Under the pieces are notes generated by a model that saw nothing but the letters and a program-made list of their open reading frames with translations, ran no database searches and had not been told where the DNA came from. The translations under genes and the position numbers were made by a program. A DNA stretch of 64,000 nt, taken from NCBI GenBank assembly GCA_027186245.1, contig CP114493.1, positions 2,363,501-2,427,500 on the forward strand, in the 5' to 3' direction. This document shows, piece after piece, positions 1-12,369 of the stretch (position 1 is the stretch's first letter; each line of letters opens with the position of its first letter). This DNA comes from Coriaria nepalensis. Its lineage: Eukaryota; Streptophyta; Magnoliopsida; Cucurbitales; Coriariaceae.

Positions 1-1190
1 TCATACCATCACTATCCTTGTCCTTCAAGAAACATCAAACTATTTACCATCAAACATTCCCAAACACTATGTTGGCATAAAAAGATATGAACGTGTAAAT
101 AATTGCGATAATTTATTAACTATCTCATTAATTACTTCAAAAAACAAACATATACATTTATCAATCAACACACACCATATACATGTATATATATATATAA
201 TCTAACACTTTCTATTACAAAATACAAAACTTATAATCAAACAACACTAGCTAAATTACAGTCCATGATGTCTCTAGTTGTTTAATAAGAAGCCATCTTA
301 GCAATGTGGAACTGTGAGTCGTAAGTTTTGATGCATTTTCAATATTATGGGGTTCATTCAGAAATTCTCAATTGTAGCTAGTCCACCTACAATACCCCCT
401 ACCAAAATATAATCCCACATTAGAAATAAATAAAATGGATTAACCTTAAAAAAGATTACTGAACTTAAAGTACCAGCCATTTACCTTAAGTGTCTTCAAG
501 TTAGCATCGATTTCAATGTCTATGAGGCACTCCTTTGTCTTGGAATTAGGTTTTACTTTTATAGTATGGATTGATCTCTAAAACTTATCTCCAACACTGT
601 TTACTGGAAAGCCATGATGAGGATGATGAGATGGACATGACATCGATTTAAGAGGATGTTCTTTCACTTTTTGCTTCGATTTCTAGTGATCCTCAATCTC
701 CTCATTTGTTAATGCTCGATTCCTCTTGCATTTCACTACACATCACAAACTCTCGCTTGTTAATATCTAATTGCAATCCAAGAAAGAAGGAATAGTTTCT
801 TGTTAATACCAAGAAAAATCACAATCCATCACAGATATTAGAAACACATAAAAGATGATTATTACCTAATTCGAATGACTTCAAAGCTTTACCTTGCTTC
901 AATGGCGACATAGATGAGAGTGATTTGTCATGATAGTTGAGAGCTCCAGACTAGGTCACGATGGTTGCAAAGGGAGGAAAAAGAAAGAGAAGGGTATTTG
1001 AGATAATAACCTATTTGCTCTAATTTTTCTTAAATCAGCGTCAAATTGCACGTGTTTATTTCTCAGTCTTTTATAATCGAGAAACAAACTGCATTTCTCT
1101 ATATCAAATTTCTTATTTCGACCCCCTAGAAAGAAAAGGTGGAAAAAGAATGAAGTCTAGAATCATTTTTTATTATGAATCTCAATTTCG
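1..1190. other. gene-free stretch
   Basis: No reading frame with recognisable protein similarity and no clear repeat boundary was seen. The stretch is AT-rich with a short TA run near 190-200. It may be flank of the decayed element that follows at 1.2-2.4 kb. Confidence 0.5.
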
Positions 1191-1403
1191 TTCGATCATC
1201 AAAGATCGAGAACTTGATATGGGTTCTCGATCAGAGATCATGTTCTTGATCATCCCAAATCGAGATCTTAGTTTGAGTTCTCAGGCTAGGATCATATTTC
1301 GGTAATTCTAGACCTAGAACTCTATCTGGATTCTCAATCTACGATATTATTTCGGTGATCCTAGATCGAGTTCTTGGTGTGAGATCTTAGATCTCATTTT
1401 GAA
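1191..1403. repeat. 53-bp minisatellite, about 4 copies
   Basis: Four imperfect head-to-tail units begin near 1191, 1243, 1298 and 1351 (spacing 52, 55 and 53). Each starts with TTCG or TTCTTGATC, contains an ATC-TAGATCGAG-type core, and continues into a TTGGTGTGAG / TTTGAGTTCTC-type tail. It lies immediately upstream of the DUF1985-like relic and may be part of that element. Confidence 0.6.
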
Positions 1404-1420
1404 CCAAATTTTTACTATAC

Positions 1421-2400
1421 TTGTTTGATTTATTTTGTATTTATTTTTATGGGCAAGAGTTACCTCAACTAAAACCGATCTTGTGTCGTCATTTTTATCG
1501 TCATTTTGGTTGCACGATTACTTTACAATCAAGGCTTTACAAGGTGATTAAGGAGATTAAGGAAAAGTTGAATGCGAGAGAGTTGGAAATGTTCAAAGTG
1601 TCATACTCTAGGCATTTCCTAGATGTGGATGCATGACTATTTTTCCTCCTTCAGTTAACCTTAGCCTTAATATTCCGTCTAGTTTGGATCCCAATGAAGT
1701 ATAAGGCATGGTTCTTTATAATGATCTTCCTCTCCGATACTCGCAAGATGACTTCGCTCTAGTCACCGAATCGAAGTGTCATGACCCACCAGTCATACCT
1801 CATAGAATACTGAATAATATATAACTTGCGGACAAATAGTTTAGGGGAAAATGAAATTTAAATGTGGCGACTTCATGGACATGTTCAACAAATTTACTTG
1901 TTGGTGTTCGCCCTCTTAGGTACAATAAAAAATAATAACTTTGAGGATAATTACCTATCTATAGTTTCAGACTTAAAATTATTCAATAGTTCCCCTTGGG
2001 GTAAATTAGTATATAAGAGAACTATTAAATACATAAATAGAGACGGCCTCGAGAAGAAGGCCAGGACAACTATTGGAAGAAGATATGGTAAGGATGAGAC
2101 CATGGATTTATACAGTTTTCCGTAGGCTTTTAAGGTAATTATTACTCTCAATTATACTTTAATTAAATAGTATGTTTCTTATATTTTAGTTCGGTGTTTG
2201 TTAATACTTTTTAAATTACTTTATAGGCATAGGTTTTTGAAGCTATTCCAAGCCTTAGAGAGAAATTTGGGATTAGTGTGAAAAATATCGATAGGCCATG
2301 AATCCTTAACTGGGGGGAGAAAAATCTAAGGCATGAAAATATGTTTATGCTGTCGAACAAGAAGATCACATAAACTTTGGATAAAGCAAAGGTAAGCTTT
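1421..2400 (+). pseudogene. DUF1985/Ulp1-like transposon-associated relic
   Basis: Three separated coding-like blocks read on the plus strand. The first (1421-1636) contains RLYKVIKEIKEKLNARELEM followed by a HFLD motif, which resembles the N-terminal part of DUF1985 proteins. The second (1862-2125) contains LKLFNSSPWGKLVYKRTIK. The third (about 2229-2300) contains FEAIPSLREKFG. The order and the WGKLVYKRT and EAIPSL motifs resemble DUF1985/Ulp1-peptidase proteins captured by plant DNA transposons and abundant in cucurbit genomes. Stops interrupt all blocks, for example TAG just before the third block's VFEAIPS, and no peptidase catalytic region was found downstream. The similarity is recalled from family knowledge, not searched. 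An expressed intact gene is unlikely. Confidence 0.5.
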
Positions 2401-4429
2401 TATGGTTTTTTTTTACTGTAATTACTAAACTAACAAACCTTCACCAAATATGACATTAAATATACATGTGAGAATGCATGAAATCTTATGAGAGGAATCT
2501 AAGTCTTATATCAGCATTGACTCATTCAACGATGAGGAGGAGGATGTAAATATCGATCCTATGAGGGGCGCACCAAATGAGATGATATATTCAAGATGAG
2601 GTGGAAGAAGAAGGTGGAGAAGAGGATGTTCAAAAGGTTGAGGAGTATGAGGGAGAGGATGAGCGACGATATTTTCCACCTTTACTGAGAAGAAAAAGTA
2701 GCAGCAGACTATAAGTCGAAGCCTTATCGACCCATAGAATATCATAAATTATAATCGTAACTTCTAATTGACTCTATAGGTCGAATGTCTCATCGACCTA
2801 TAGAGTAAACTAGAGTAAATATATATGATCGTCAATGTTGAGTTTTCTCGTTGATTTTTTAATAAATGATAGATTGATTTCTCCTTCGCTTTACCTCTCT
2901 CTCTCTCCACATAATCTGGTCTTAATATAAGAATGAAAAAAGAAGAAGATAAACAATGTTGAAGTATTTATTTCCCATTGTTGGAGCTAGTTTGCTTAAA
3001 TTTATATTTTTGCAAAATCAATGCAAGAAAATTCAGAACTACACTTTGAAATAAAGGTTTGAAATTGAGTTTAAAATCTAACCTTATAATATTAAAATTG
3101 AGTGTTAACACCATATTTGAAAAAAAAACAAATTAAAAAACCAAATATGCAAAATGGATTTTGTATCCTTAAAAACGTTTTTATATCTCTGGCATGATTT
3201 TCTTTAATCTTTAGAGATATAATTTTCTATAATCATTATAAAAATCAATTTTATAAATATAAAACACAAGGAGGGTTGCAAACGTAATCTTAATAGCTAT
3301 TATCTAACTCAATGAGCTATTTAGAGACATTACACAATAACAGAAGTTGTTACTGACTCCAACGACCTTTTCACTCTTTAACTGCCTCTCTTCAACTTTC
3401 CCAACAGCTACCTTTGAGCTACATGTCGTTTCACCCTTTATCAGCTTGTGCCGACACTTAGTCCATAAGCTTGACTGGAGCACTAATCATGTGTTTGGGC
3501 CTGTATTCGCGTTCTCGGCCCACACTCATGTCAAACTATATTTAAGTAGTTAAACTCGGAGAACGTTTTTTCATTGTTCTTTGTATAGGGAACGTCACAA
3601 TAACGTCACTTGTAATATTATATGACCATAGTTAACATGCAATGACACTAATTAGATTACTGGAATATCGATAAATTAAAGTGAATGGAATTCCTCACAT
3701 TTCTAAAACGTATTTTAGGAGATGTATTGGACCCATATATTTATTATATAGATCCGATATTTGATAATTTTATGATTTTAATAAATATATATACTAAATG
3801 GTTATATGTTTATTTATAATCAACTCACAATCTCATGTTTGTGAGATTTTTTTCTCAAATTATTTTATTAAGTGCATATAGATTATTGGTTTAGAAAATA
3901 TTATAAATTTATATCACAAGCTTTTAAAGGTATTATAATGTATGTTCATAATATAGGAGTTACTTATATAATAAACAGAGAAATAGTGAATAGTATTGGA
4001 GGATAGAATTATAGTAAATAAAATCAGTAAAATGTAAAATAGGAAATAAATTTAGAAACTATAAAGAATGAGTACAAAATAGAACTATAATATGTAATAC
4101 ATAAACGTACTGGAATAATATAACAGAATGTTAAATAGATGAACATAATAAATAATTGAATAAAATATTAAAAACAATGAGGTAAGAAAATGAGAATCAA
4201 ACCGAGACCTATTATATAACAGTTTCCTTAAATCATATTCGCCACCTCACGTCGATGACGAAAGTTGAACGACATCTGTTTCACAGTATACAACGAAGAC
4301 GAACAGTAGCGCACACCACCGAAACTATTCTGACGAATTAAAAAATGGCTCGGATTCTACCACACTAGAAACTTAGAACTCTAGAGAAGAGGAAGGAAAA
4401 CTAAGAGAAAGTGACTTCGTTTTCTTGGT
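2401..4429. other. gene-free AT-rich stretch
   Basis: Only short chance reading frames occur here. A purine-rich piece at 2515-2660 could encode an acidic run (DEEEDV) and may be the tail of the DUF1985-like relic, but this is not supported further. Nothing else was recognised. Confidence 0.4.
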
Positions 4430-5061
4430 GTGTTTCCAAATGGAAAAAAGCTGTCAATTTATAGGTTCATGAGATGATAGAAAATTAATAGGAATTTAAT
4501 CTAGAATTTAATATGGGTTTAATACATATTTAAATTTGATGAAATTGAAAGTTAAATTTCATCCTTTGATCTTCATACATTTCTCTAGAAGAAGAAGAGA
4601 AGAGAAAAAAAAATTCATGAGAAAAACAAAAAGAGACCAAGGCAAACCGGGTCATTTTCGGGCCGACATTTGGCGCGCCCAAGTGCGGACTCACGCAAGC
4701 CAGGCTTGATCTAGTCCGGTTTTGCACCCCACTATAGGCGCATGCAAGAGAAAGCATTCCACCTTATATTTTATTACCCATTAACAAATGTGTAATTCTA
4801 TATAAACACTCTCCCATTTGTTCCCCTTTCCAATGTGGAACAACTTTTCTCCTTCATTTTTTCTACTTCAAACAATTCCAATGGTTGCACTTTGAGATTT
4901 AATTTCTCATTCGCCCATTAATCATTTTGAGCGTACCATACACCGATTCAAAACTCTCACGAAGGAGAGCCCGAATTAACTTTGACCTTTCATTTACACA
5001 AAGTGGGCCTCACTCAAAATCGAGTGTAAACATAGTATGTTGAAATGCTATGTTTCCAACA
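4430..5061 (+). repeat. possible solo LTR
   Basis: The block has LTR-like properties: a TATATAAAC box near 4799-4807, a locally GC-rich segment (4655-4745), and an end in CCAACA at 5056-5061, the expected mirror of a TGTTGG start. The left end (a TG near 4430-4450) and a target-site duplication could not be fixed by eye, so the boundaries are tentative. Confidence 0.3.
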
Positions 5062-5370
5062 AATGTCTATAGATATTGAATAACTGATAGTCCACGTTCC
5101 TTATATAAAAATGATCTAATAGAATCATTTATGAAAAGCCTCCAATTAGTAGTTAGATCATTACTTTTGAGAACAAAGCATCTCATTTTTGGGAATATGT
5201 TATTTTATGTAGAACAACATTGTAAGCATCAAGCCAAAAATTTATTATAAGTTCCCCTTTTTACAATTGGTTTTTTATCAAGAGCCTAATATCTCCCAAA
5301 TAGAATACTTAATGTATGGTATACTCCACCACAACACACTTCAATAGATCCATAAACAAGGTTAAGAATA

Positions 5371-5490
5371 TATGTTGGATATAAGTATTATTTTCATAAT
5401 TAAATGGTTGTTACTTTAATGAAATATTTGTATGTTGGATATGAGTATTTTTTTCATAATTAAATGGTTGTTACTTTAATGAAATATTTG
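5371..5490. repeat. 60-bp tandem duplication
   Basis: Two adjacent 60-bp units (5371-5430 and 5431-5490), both beginning TATGTTGGAT and ending GAAATATTTG, differ at only about two positions. The near identity suggests a recent duplication, or one maintained by slippage. Confidence 0.9.
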
Positions 5491-5989
5491 TTCAAATATT
5501 AGGGAGATAAAACAAGCAGTTGGAGAAAAATATTGCATAATAATAATTATCATATTAATAAATGTGTGGATGTTCTAGAAATTTAAAATTGATTTCATAT
5601 TATCAATATAAAATAAAATAAAATAAATATAATTAAATATACTGCTGATTGCGAATAAAATTAATATAAAGGCTATAACGAATATGCGAAGGATTTGAGA
5701 CTAATATAGATCATACATTATTTTTAACGTATCTACTGATGAGATAAATTTAATTAAATATTATCAAATGAAATGAAAATAAATGGTGATAACAAAAATA
5801 AAGATTTAAAAAGATTAATGAATTAAGAACACATAAGAAAAATTACTCAGAATAACACACATCTATACTACAACAAAAAATTAAATCTCAATCATCTCTA
5901 CTCCTATGAAACACTAGATGAAAGAACTTTAAAAGAACAAAGTAAAAGACATAAGCGCCTTATTCGTGAACGATTAAGAACTTTGATTT

Positions 5990-6530
5990 CTACCGAACTT
6001 GGTTACTATTGAGTCTAAGTTGGTGCTAACTTCTTCCCTCCCCTATTTTCCTACTAAATCTGGTCAAAACCCCCCTTTCCCTACATACTTCGGCCAAATC
6101 TCTCGAAATTTGATGAAAATGAGATCGAATGAGTCTTTTCTCAACTTTCTTTTAGGGAAAAGTGGTTCAGCTTTTGGAGCAACCATTTAGGGTTGGCCAA
6201 AACTCTCATTTTCTCCATATATTTCGGCCAATTAATGCTCCACTAAACTAAATTTTCGGTCAACTACTTTGCTTGGCTGAAAATGGAGTTGAAATGGTCT
6301 TTCAAGTGACTTTTTGGGGGAAAATAGGTCCCATTTCTAACCTTTTTTAAGCTTGGCTGAAATGCCTTATTCCTTGACCGCCAAAAATTTCTCCAACCAA
6401 CCTATATTTTCGTTCCATTAATGCTCATAACCAAAAAAATATGAGTTAAGGGAGGGTCTCTTGCCGTTTTTTTTAAGGAAAAACTGTTTCTTCCTTCAAC
6501 CTTTTTTTTTGTTTGGCCGAACTCCACGAG
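5990..6530. repeat. degenerate ~155-bp tandem repeats
   Basis: A recurring pattern is visible near 6150, 6310 and 6466: a T/G-rich run, GGAAAA, then C/T-rich text, then TTGGCCGAA or TTGGCTGAA. Two copies are followed by a TTTCGGCCAA- or TTTCGTTCC-type motif and ATTAATGCTC. A weaker copy precedes at about 5995. Spacing is about 155-160 bp and divergence is high. There is no coding potential. It could be the internal array of a decayed transposon. Confidence 0.5.
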
Positions 6531-7084
6531 ACGTCGAGATATTCGTTGGTAGAGCTCCTCATACATACATAATTCAAGCTAGATGTTGTACTTGTCGGGG
6601 AAAGATTCAGTTATGATCTTAGAGGTATTGAATTAACGGTGTCCTCCAGTCGTTGGAATTGGGTCATTCTACATCGATTGCGGTTCTCAGGATGAGAGAT
6701 ACGAATATGACCTCTCATAAACAGTAATAGTTTGAGATAACTCGCCCATGAGATACAGACCCAAGTACCAACCTTGAATAATTTTATAAGGTCATTTCTT
6801 CATTCACTTACCATATTTAAAATATTTTGTTCTTCAAACTCTAACTTATCCAACACTTATTTATGCTAATTATTTTTGCATGAGATCCACTATGTAACAC
6901 AATGCTTAAAAGCACTACATTTAATATGAAAGATATAAGGTAATGACAAATATGACATATATCAACATCACATTTTCTTCAAAAGCGTCGACAACAAGTG
7001 TCACTGAAACCTAATGTGACAATACAACAACATCACATTTACTTTAGAAGCGATGAATTCATCCGTCTCAATATATTGAAACAG
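6531..7084. other. gene-free stretch
   Basis: No coding signal or repeat boundary was recognised. Text of the form CATCACATTT-CTTnnAAAGCG near 6969 and 7031 recurs and leads into the minisatellite at 7085. Confidence 0.4.
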
Positions 7085-7310
7085 AAGACATGTGGACCAA
7101 TCAGAAATGGATAAGTGGACTAATAAGAATTTAATACATTGACCAATTAGAATTGAACACATGGACCAATCGAAATTGAACACGTAGATAATTAGAATTG
7201 AAACATGGACCAATAAGAAATTGACATATGGGTAAATAAGAAATTGATACTTTGGCCAATAAGAAACTGAAATGTTGACCAATGACAATTTGACATGTGA
7301 CAATACGTTC
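7085..7310. repeat. ~25-bp minisatellite (GGACCAAT-AGAAATTGA)
   Basis: Eight or nine imperfect head-to-tail copies of a unit of about 22-27 bp share the core GACCAAT-AGAAnTTGAnACATG (for example near 7092, 7139, 7163, 7205 and 7275). Apparent minus-strand reading frames across it are only the translated repeat (recurrent IGQ/LVH patterns), not a protein gene. Confidence 0.75.
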
Positions 7311-7319
7311 CAAGTTGAC

Positions 7320-7885
7320 AAAACGTATCGTTGACTCTATGTGGATGCATTGTCACTATTTTATATTATATTGATTTTACACATTACCGCCACGTCGACT
7401 GTATATATCCCGTGGTCCAGCAAAAATAACAGATGTAAGCAACCTTTAACAGCGTGACAATAATATTTGTTACATTTGCTTCAAACGCGAATCAAAACGT
7501 GCCTTCCACGACGTTTATTAGCATTATATTTGACATGATTTATAGTAATGACACCTCCTATTATAAATGAGACATTATTGTACATGATCACCTCACTAGA
7601 TTCCCTTTTCCTTTTTTAACCATTCCTCCAAAACTATAATTACTCAAAGGGTGCAAGAGTATTGTAAATAGAAAGGGTGACATTTTAAGATTTGATGGTT
7701 TAAATTTAAATTAAACTAAAAAAAGACGAGCTTGATGGTAAAAAGATATTGAATAACTTACAGTACAGTTTTCTACCGTTCAAATATTATTAGTGTGAAT
7801 AAGATGAATTATTTCTTAGATTTGAAATTTATAGAAACTGTTTTCTAAGATGTACATCAGTCAATTTTAGCAAAAAGCAAAAATG

Positions 7886-7916
<31 letters not shown>

Positions 7917-10342
7917 ATTACAAGAAATCATTGAATTCCTTTGAACGGATACTTTGAACTCATCCCATGAAAGAAAAGCAAACTGTGCTTTAACCCATTA
8001 TGACTCGATAAATGATGCTTGTCTAAAATACTTCTTCAATCAAGCTTTTCCTTAGGCTCAAGGTTTCTTTAGAAGTAATGAATGTAATCTTAGTTGACCT
8101 CCTAATTCGTCCATGACCATAAACAAATTATGTGCATGCACATTCAATGATTGTGTGGTTCCTTTAATTTTTTCCCCTGAAAATGAGGATTAAAATCTAA
8201 ATAATCTTCATCTTCCCACCAACCTCTTCCACTTAATCTAAAGCTTGATAAGAATATGATACCGATGAACCCATTGTACCAATTAGGATCCTTGAACTTG
8301 CCCATATCCACACAATCTTAGTCATTCTAGCTCTAACTTCACATAATATTATGTGATCCATATCAATATAAAAGAGAGAATATATGAATCACAATATGCT
8401 TTAAACCAACTTTTTGGGACCCTTTTAGGGCCCTCTTCTTCCCCTCGTTCATGCATCCTTGGATACAATCAAGAATTAGGTCAAAAGGAAGTCTTAGAAG
8501 AAAAGATTGAGTGAGAAGAAAATATATATACATATATATATTTATATAAAAAAAATATATAAGTGGGTTTTATTGGTTCAAAAGCCTTTATCAGTCATCA
8601 TTATATGAGGAGTTGAGAGAACCCATAGTTCTCATCCTCATTGAGACATTCTCTGGCCCATTCAAGCTGTCTTCTTCCCCCTTCCAATTTTCATGGATGC
8701 AATGCATCTACCCTCTTTTTCTTTTTTTCCCTTAAAAAAATAATCTTAATCCGACTCTCCCTCTCTCTCTTTAGATAATGAGGTGATGTCCGTAAGTAAC
8801 CCTACACCCGACCAAATTTATAAATGATACGTCTATAGACACTGTTTCAAATAGAAGAATATCACATCATATTTCATAAAATCTCTCTTGTAAATTATAA
8901 CAACGATCACTTATGATCATTAGTTCCAAACCAATCAGATTAAATGTGTATATTTCATATAAAATATTAGATAGTTTCAATTAACTTCCACTTCAACAAA
9001 TGTTGTTGTAATTTGTAGTTTTGTATAATTTCTTATCCTCCAATCGTTCACTTTCATGAATAGATCATATTTATATGATTTTATAAATAGTTATTTTTTA
9101 AGCTTCTCTTGTAAGAATTTAATATTTTTATCTTAAAATCAAGTAACAATTAATAAAATGATTTATCATTTTTATATGTCAAGTCCCAATTTTTTTTTTT
9201 TTAAATATTAGATATATATTATCAAAACTTTCATTATATTTAACGTTATTTTAAATTTATATTTTTAAATTAATTAATAATAATAATAATAATAATTTAT
9301 TTTTTGTATATATTATAATTTTAAAATATAAGATATACTTTTAACATGTCTATAGATTTTTGTCCCTGTTGATATGACAGCTGACGTGGTTTTAAAAGCT
9401 CTGTTTGCCCTTTAATTTTTATTTATTTATTTATTTTTTGGGTGTGTTTGTATATACACATTCTTAGACGGAGGGACATCCGGTTCAAGGGTCACATTCC
9501 AAATCGACAACGCCAAAAAGAATTTCTTATTCCCAAAATTTTATACTTATTAGTGTTATTTATTTTAAAATAAGGATATTTTTTTTAAGTTCAGTCACCT
9601 GACAAAATTTTAGAAACTAAGAGTTAGTATAAGAACCGATGAGGGCCACAAGGTAACTCTTACTAGTTACACATATAACATATATAATATGTATAGTAAT
9701 TAATTTTGGCCACTTTGAAACTACACTTGTATTTTACCTATTGATGTTGAATAAATTTATATGATTATGACGTAATTAATTAATATGAATTTTAATAAAT
9801 TTTAATTAAAATAATAATTAAATGTATTAATATTTGATAATAAGATGATTTGAAGATGATAAATATAAAATTAAAACTAATTTTAACAAATTCATATATC
9901 GATCTTAAAGTCGAGCTTAGTCGACAGTTTGTCGAAACACATGAACAAGATATTTAATTTACAATCTTAGAGGTCTTTCATTTGACTAACAACATTCATA
10001 TGATCATTTTCAAAAGTCTAATCAAGATGGATTGTGCTTTGGATTATATGTAATTAGAGTTCATGCCTTTTATATTAATGCCCATTGTGGAAGAGACAGT
10101 TCAATTACATTTTGGACCCATAGAAATTTAAAAAACAATTGATTTTTTTTTTTTTCAAATGTGTGAGAGGACATGATATAGATACAAAATACTAATATAT
10201 AGTATAATATATATTTATATATATGATGAAATTATAAAAATCAAAAGCTAGATTGGAATTTTATGGCGCATATGTCTCCATGAACAATTGAAAGATGTGT
10301 TGTAATAGTATGGGGATGTGAAGTAAAGATCCAAAAGTAGAG
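7320..10342. other. gene-free AT-rich stretch
   Basis: Intergenic sequence 3' of the bHLH gene. It holds simple repeats ((TA)n near 7895 and 8523, (AAT)n near 9283, (TTTA)n near 9420) and no recognisable coding sequence, tRNA or transposon protein. The last hundred bases before 10343 presumably include the 3' UTR of the bHLH gene. Confidence 0.5.
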
Positions 10343-12093
10343 TCAAAGGGGACAAGTTGAGTGGAAACAAGCTCCAATTCCTCCTCCATATCCTTCTCTT
10401 ATCAATCTCTCCAATTCTCTTGCTTCATGTGCTTTTGCCCTCTGCATTACAAACATAATCCATCAAATTTATATATAAACACAAATATTTGTGACAAGAC
10501 CATCGTTATATAAGTTTTTAAGAAATTTTTTTTAATGGATTATGATTCATCCAATTAATTTTAATTATATATATCAGTTTCATATTCTCATATCATATAT
10601 TATGTTAAATTTATATATAATTAAAATAAATTAATCTATTATATACATAATTTACCTAAAAAATCATTTAAATCTTGAGTGTAAAATCTATTGCCATATT
10701 TTAAGAATAATTAAGAACCATTTTGATCTTGATCGCTCCTAAGAAAAAAGGGAAAAAAAAAAAAAAAAAAACAATTTATACCTGCAATTTTTCTATAGCA
10801 TCTGTCTCTGAATTGAAGTCATAAAAAGTGCTTGCTGCGGTAAGCTTCATGGAAAGGAACTGCATTAAAAATTCCAAACATAAATTATTATCTTAATTAA
10901 ACTTTTGTATGAATATTCTGAAAATTACAGTAAAATATTGAATGCCGGGATTAGTAATACCGGATAATATAATTGAACTTATTTTTTAATAATTCAAAAT
11001 TTTTAAATAATCGGTAATTTAATAATATACTTACCTCGACTTGGGTTTGTAAAGACTGGATATAATTGATTATTTCGTCCAACATAACTGCCATTCCCAT
11101 GGTCTGCGATTCAAATAAACAATGTGCTTGATCTTATTAGTTAATTAATCAAATTGTTATGAAAATGATTAAAAAAAAAAAAAAAAAAAAAAGACATTAT
11201 TATTTGGTTAATTAAATTTAGGAAGAGTTTTTATTACATGATCCTTAATCAATTACCTTATAGCATCCTGGGACAATGTCTTGCAAACATCTTAGTCTTT
11301 CATTGATTTTTCCCCTTCTAACCTGGACCACAACAATAATGCAACATATAATTAGCTTAAATGAAGAAATTAATATTTTAAATAATTTAAATTATAATAA
11401 TATAATAATTACTCAATGATTTTACTATTATACCCTTTCTGCTAAACTGTGACTATCAGTAGCTTGACCCCTTCTAGCTCTAACATGAACCACTTCTCTT
11501 GGCTTCTCCTCCTCTCCCTTCTCCTTGCTCTTTGATCTTTTCCCTCTTCCTGAGTTCTAAAAAACAGAAAACAGAAAAACAATTTTTGATTTGATTAAAA
11601 ATATTTTCCAAGAAATTAAGGAAAATATGTATATAAACTTCATTGAATGATCTGAATCATTTACATTTTTTCTCTTGATTCCAGTTTCAGAAACTTGAAG
11701 GGTACTTGAATTTCCAGAGCTGCTTTCCGATAACTCCATTAATGCTTTTCTCTTATTGTCTTCTTGGAAAATCGTTTTAGGCTCGGAAACAATGGAATTC
11801 TCACTGCCGTAATGATGAACAAGCTGATAATTTTCTTGGAAATTTTCTGGGAGTTGAGGTGTACTTAATTGGTGGTTGAAGAAAATGTCATCAGAGAAGA
11901 GCATGAAATTCTGGAAATTGAAATTTGGGTTTATATGGTTGTTGTCAATTAGGAGATCAGAAGTAGCAGTAGTAGTAGTAGATGGGTTTAGGCCTGAAAA
12001 TTGGGACATTAGCTCCATATTGGAATCAATGTCCGTGAAAGAAATAGAAGGTTGTTTGATGACGGTTTGAAAATCTGCTATGAATTCTGCCAT
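10343..12093 (-). CDS. BEE1/BEE3-type bHLH transcription factor
   Basis: Six exons join in frame: 12093-11665, 11556-11434, 11322-11257, 11103-11035, 10859-10782 and 10441-10343, all with GT-AG borders, giving 287 aa. The N-terminal 143 residues are low-complexity and acidic/polar. A basic KRSKSKEKGEEEK stretch (about 149-161) precedes the bHLH. The DNA-binding region [20 protein letters not shown] carries H179, E183 and R187, the H-E-R set expected for G-box (CACGTG) binding. Helix 2 (MGMAVMLDEIINYIQSLQ) leads into VEFLSMKLTAAS, typical of the BEE/CIB subfamily. The C-terminus (REGYGGG...CFHSTCPL) also fits this group. BEE factors are nuclear, brassinosteroid-responsive growth regulators; the role here is inferred from the family. 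The start is the first ATG downstream of a TATA box at about 12192-12199. Intron 1 begins at 11664 (GTAAAT); reading through it only adds a spurious tail. Confidence 0.9.
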
Positions 12094-12190
12094 TGATGCT
12101 TGGAAGTGAAGTATATAGATGGTTATGATCCCAATAAGAGCTTGAATTTTGAACTCTCTGTTTTTGGGATAATATAATGAGTTTGTGTGA

Positions 12191-12200
12191 GTATTTATAG
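12191..12200 (-). promoter_or_regulatory. TATA box of the bHLH gene
   Basis: The minus strand reads CTATAAATAC about 100 bp upstream of the start codon, predicting transcription start near 12165 and a 5' UTR of about 70 nt. Confidence 0.6.
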
Positions 12201-12369
12201 TGTAGGATTATAAGACTCTTAAGATAGTTTAATCTCATTAATTTAGTGTTTTTTTTTTTTTTTCTTCTTATGGGTCCTCTATAAAAATCACATATGGTCT
12301 TGTTGGAAAAAGGAATAGCGATCAGAGACCGTTGAATTAACACTATTTGTGAACTTATATCTCTCAATT

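Noticed and set aside
7001..7321. Minus-strand frames with repeated IGQ and LVH patterns
   Set aside because: They translate the 25-bp minisatellite and have no support as genes.
11557..12093. 178-codon frame as a complete protein
   Set aside because: It reads through a GT donor after residue 143 into intron 1 of the bHLH gene.
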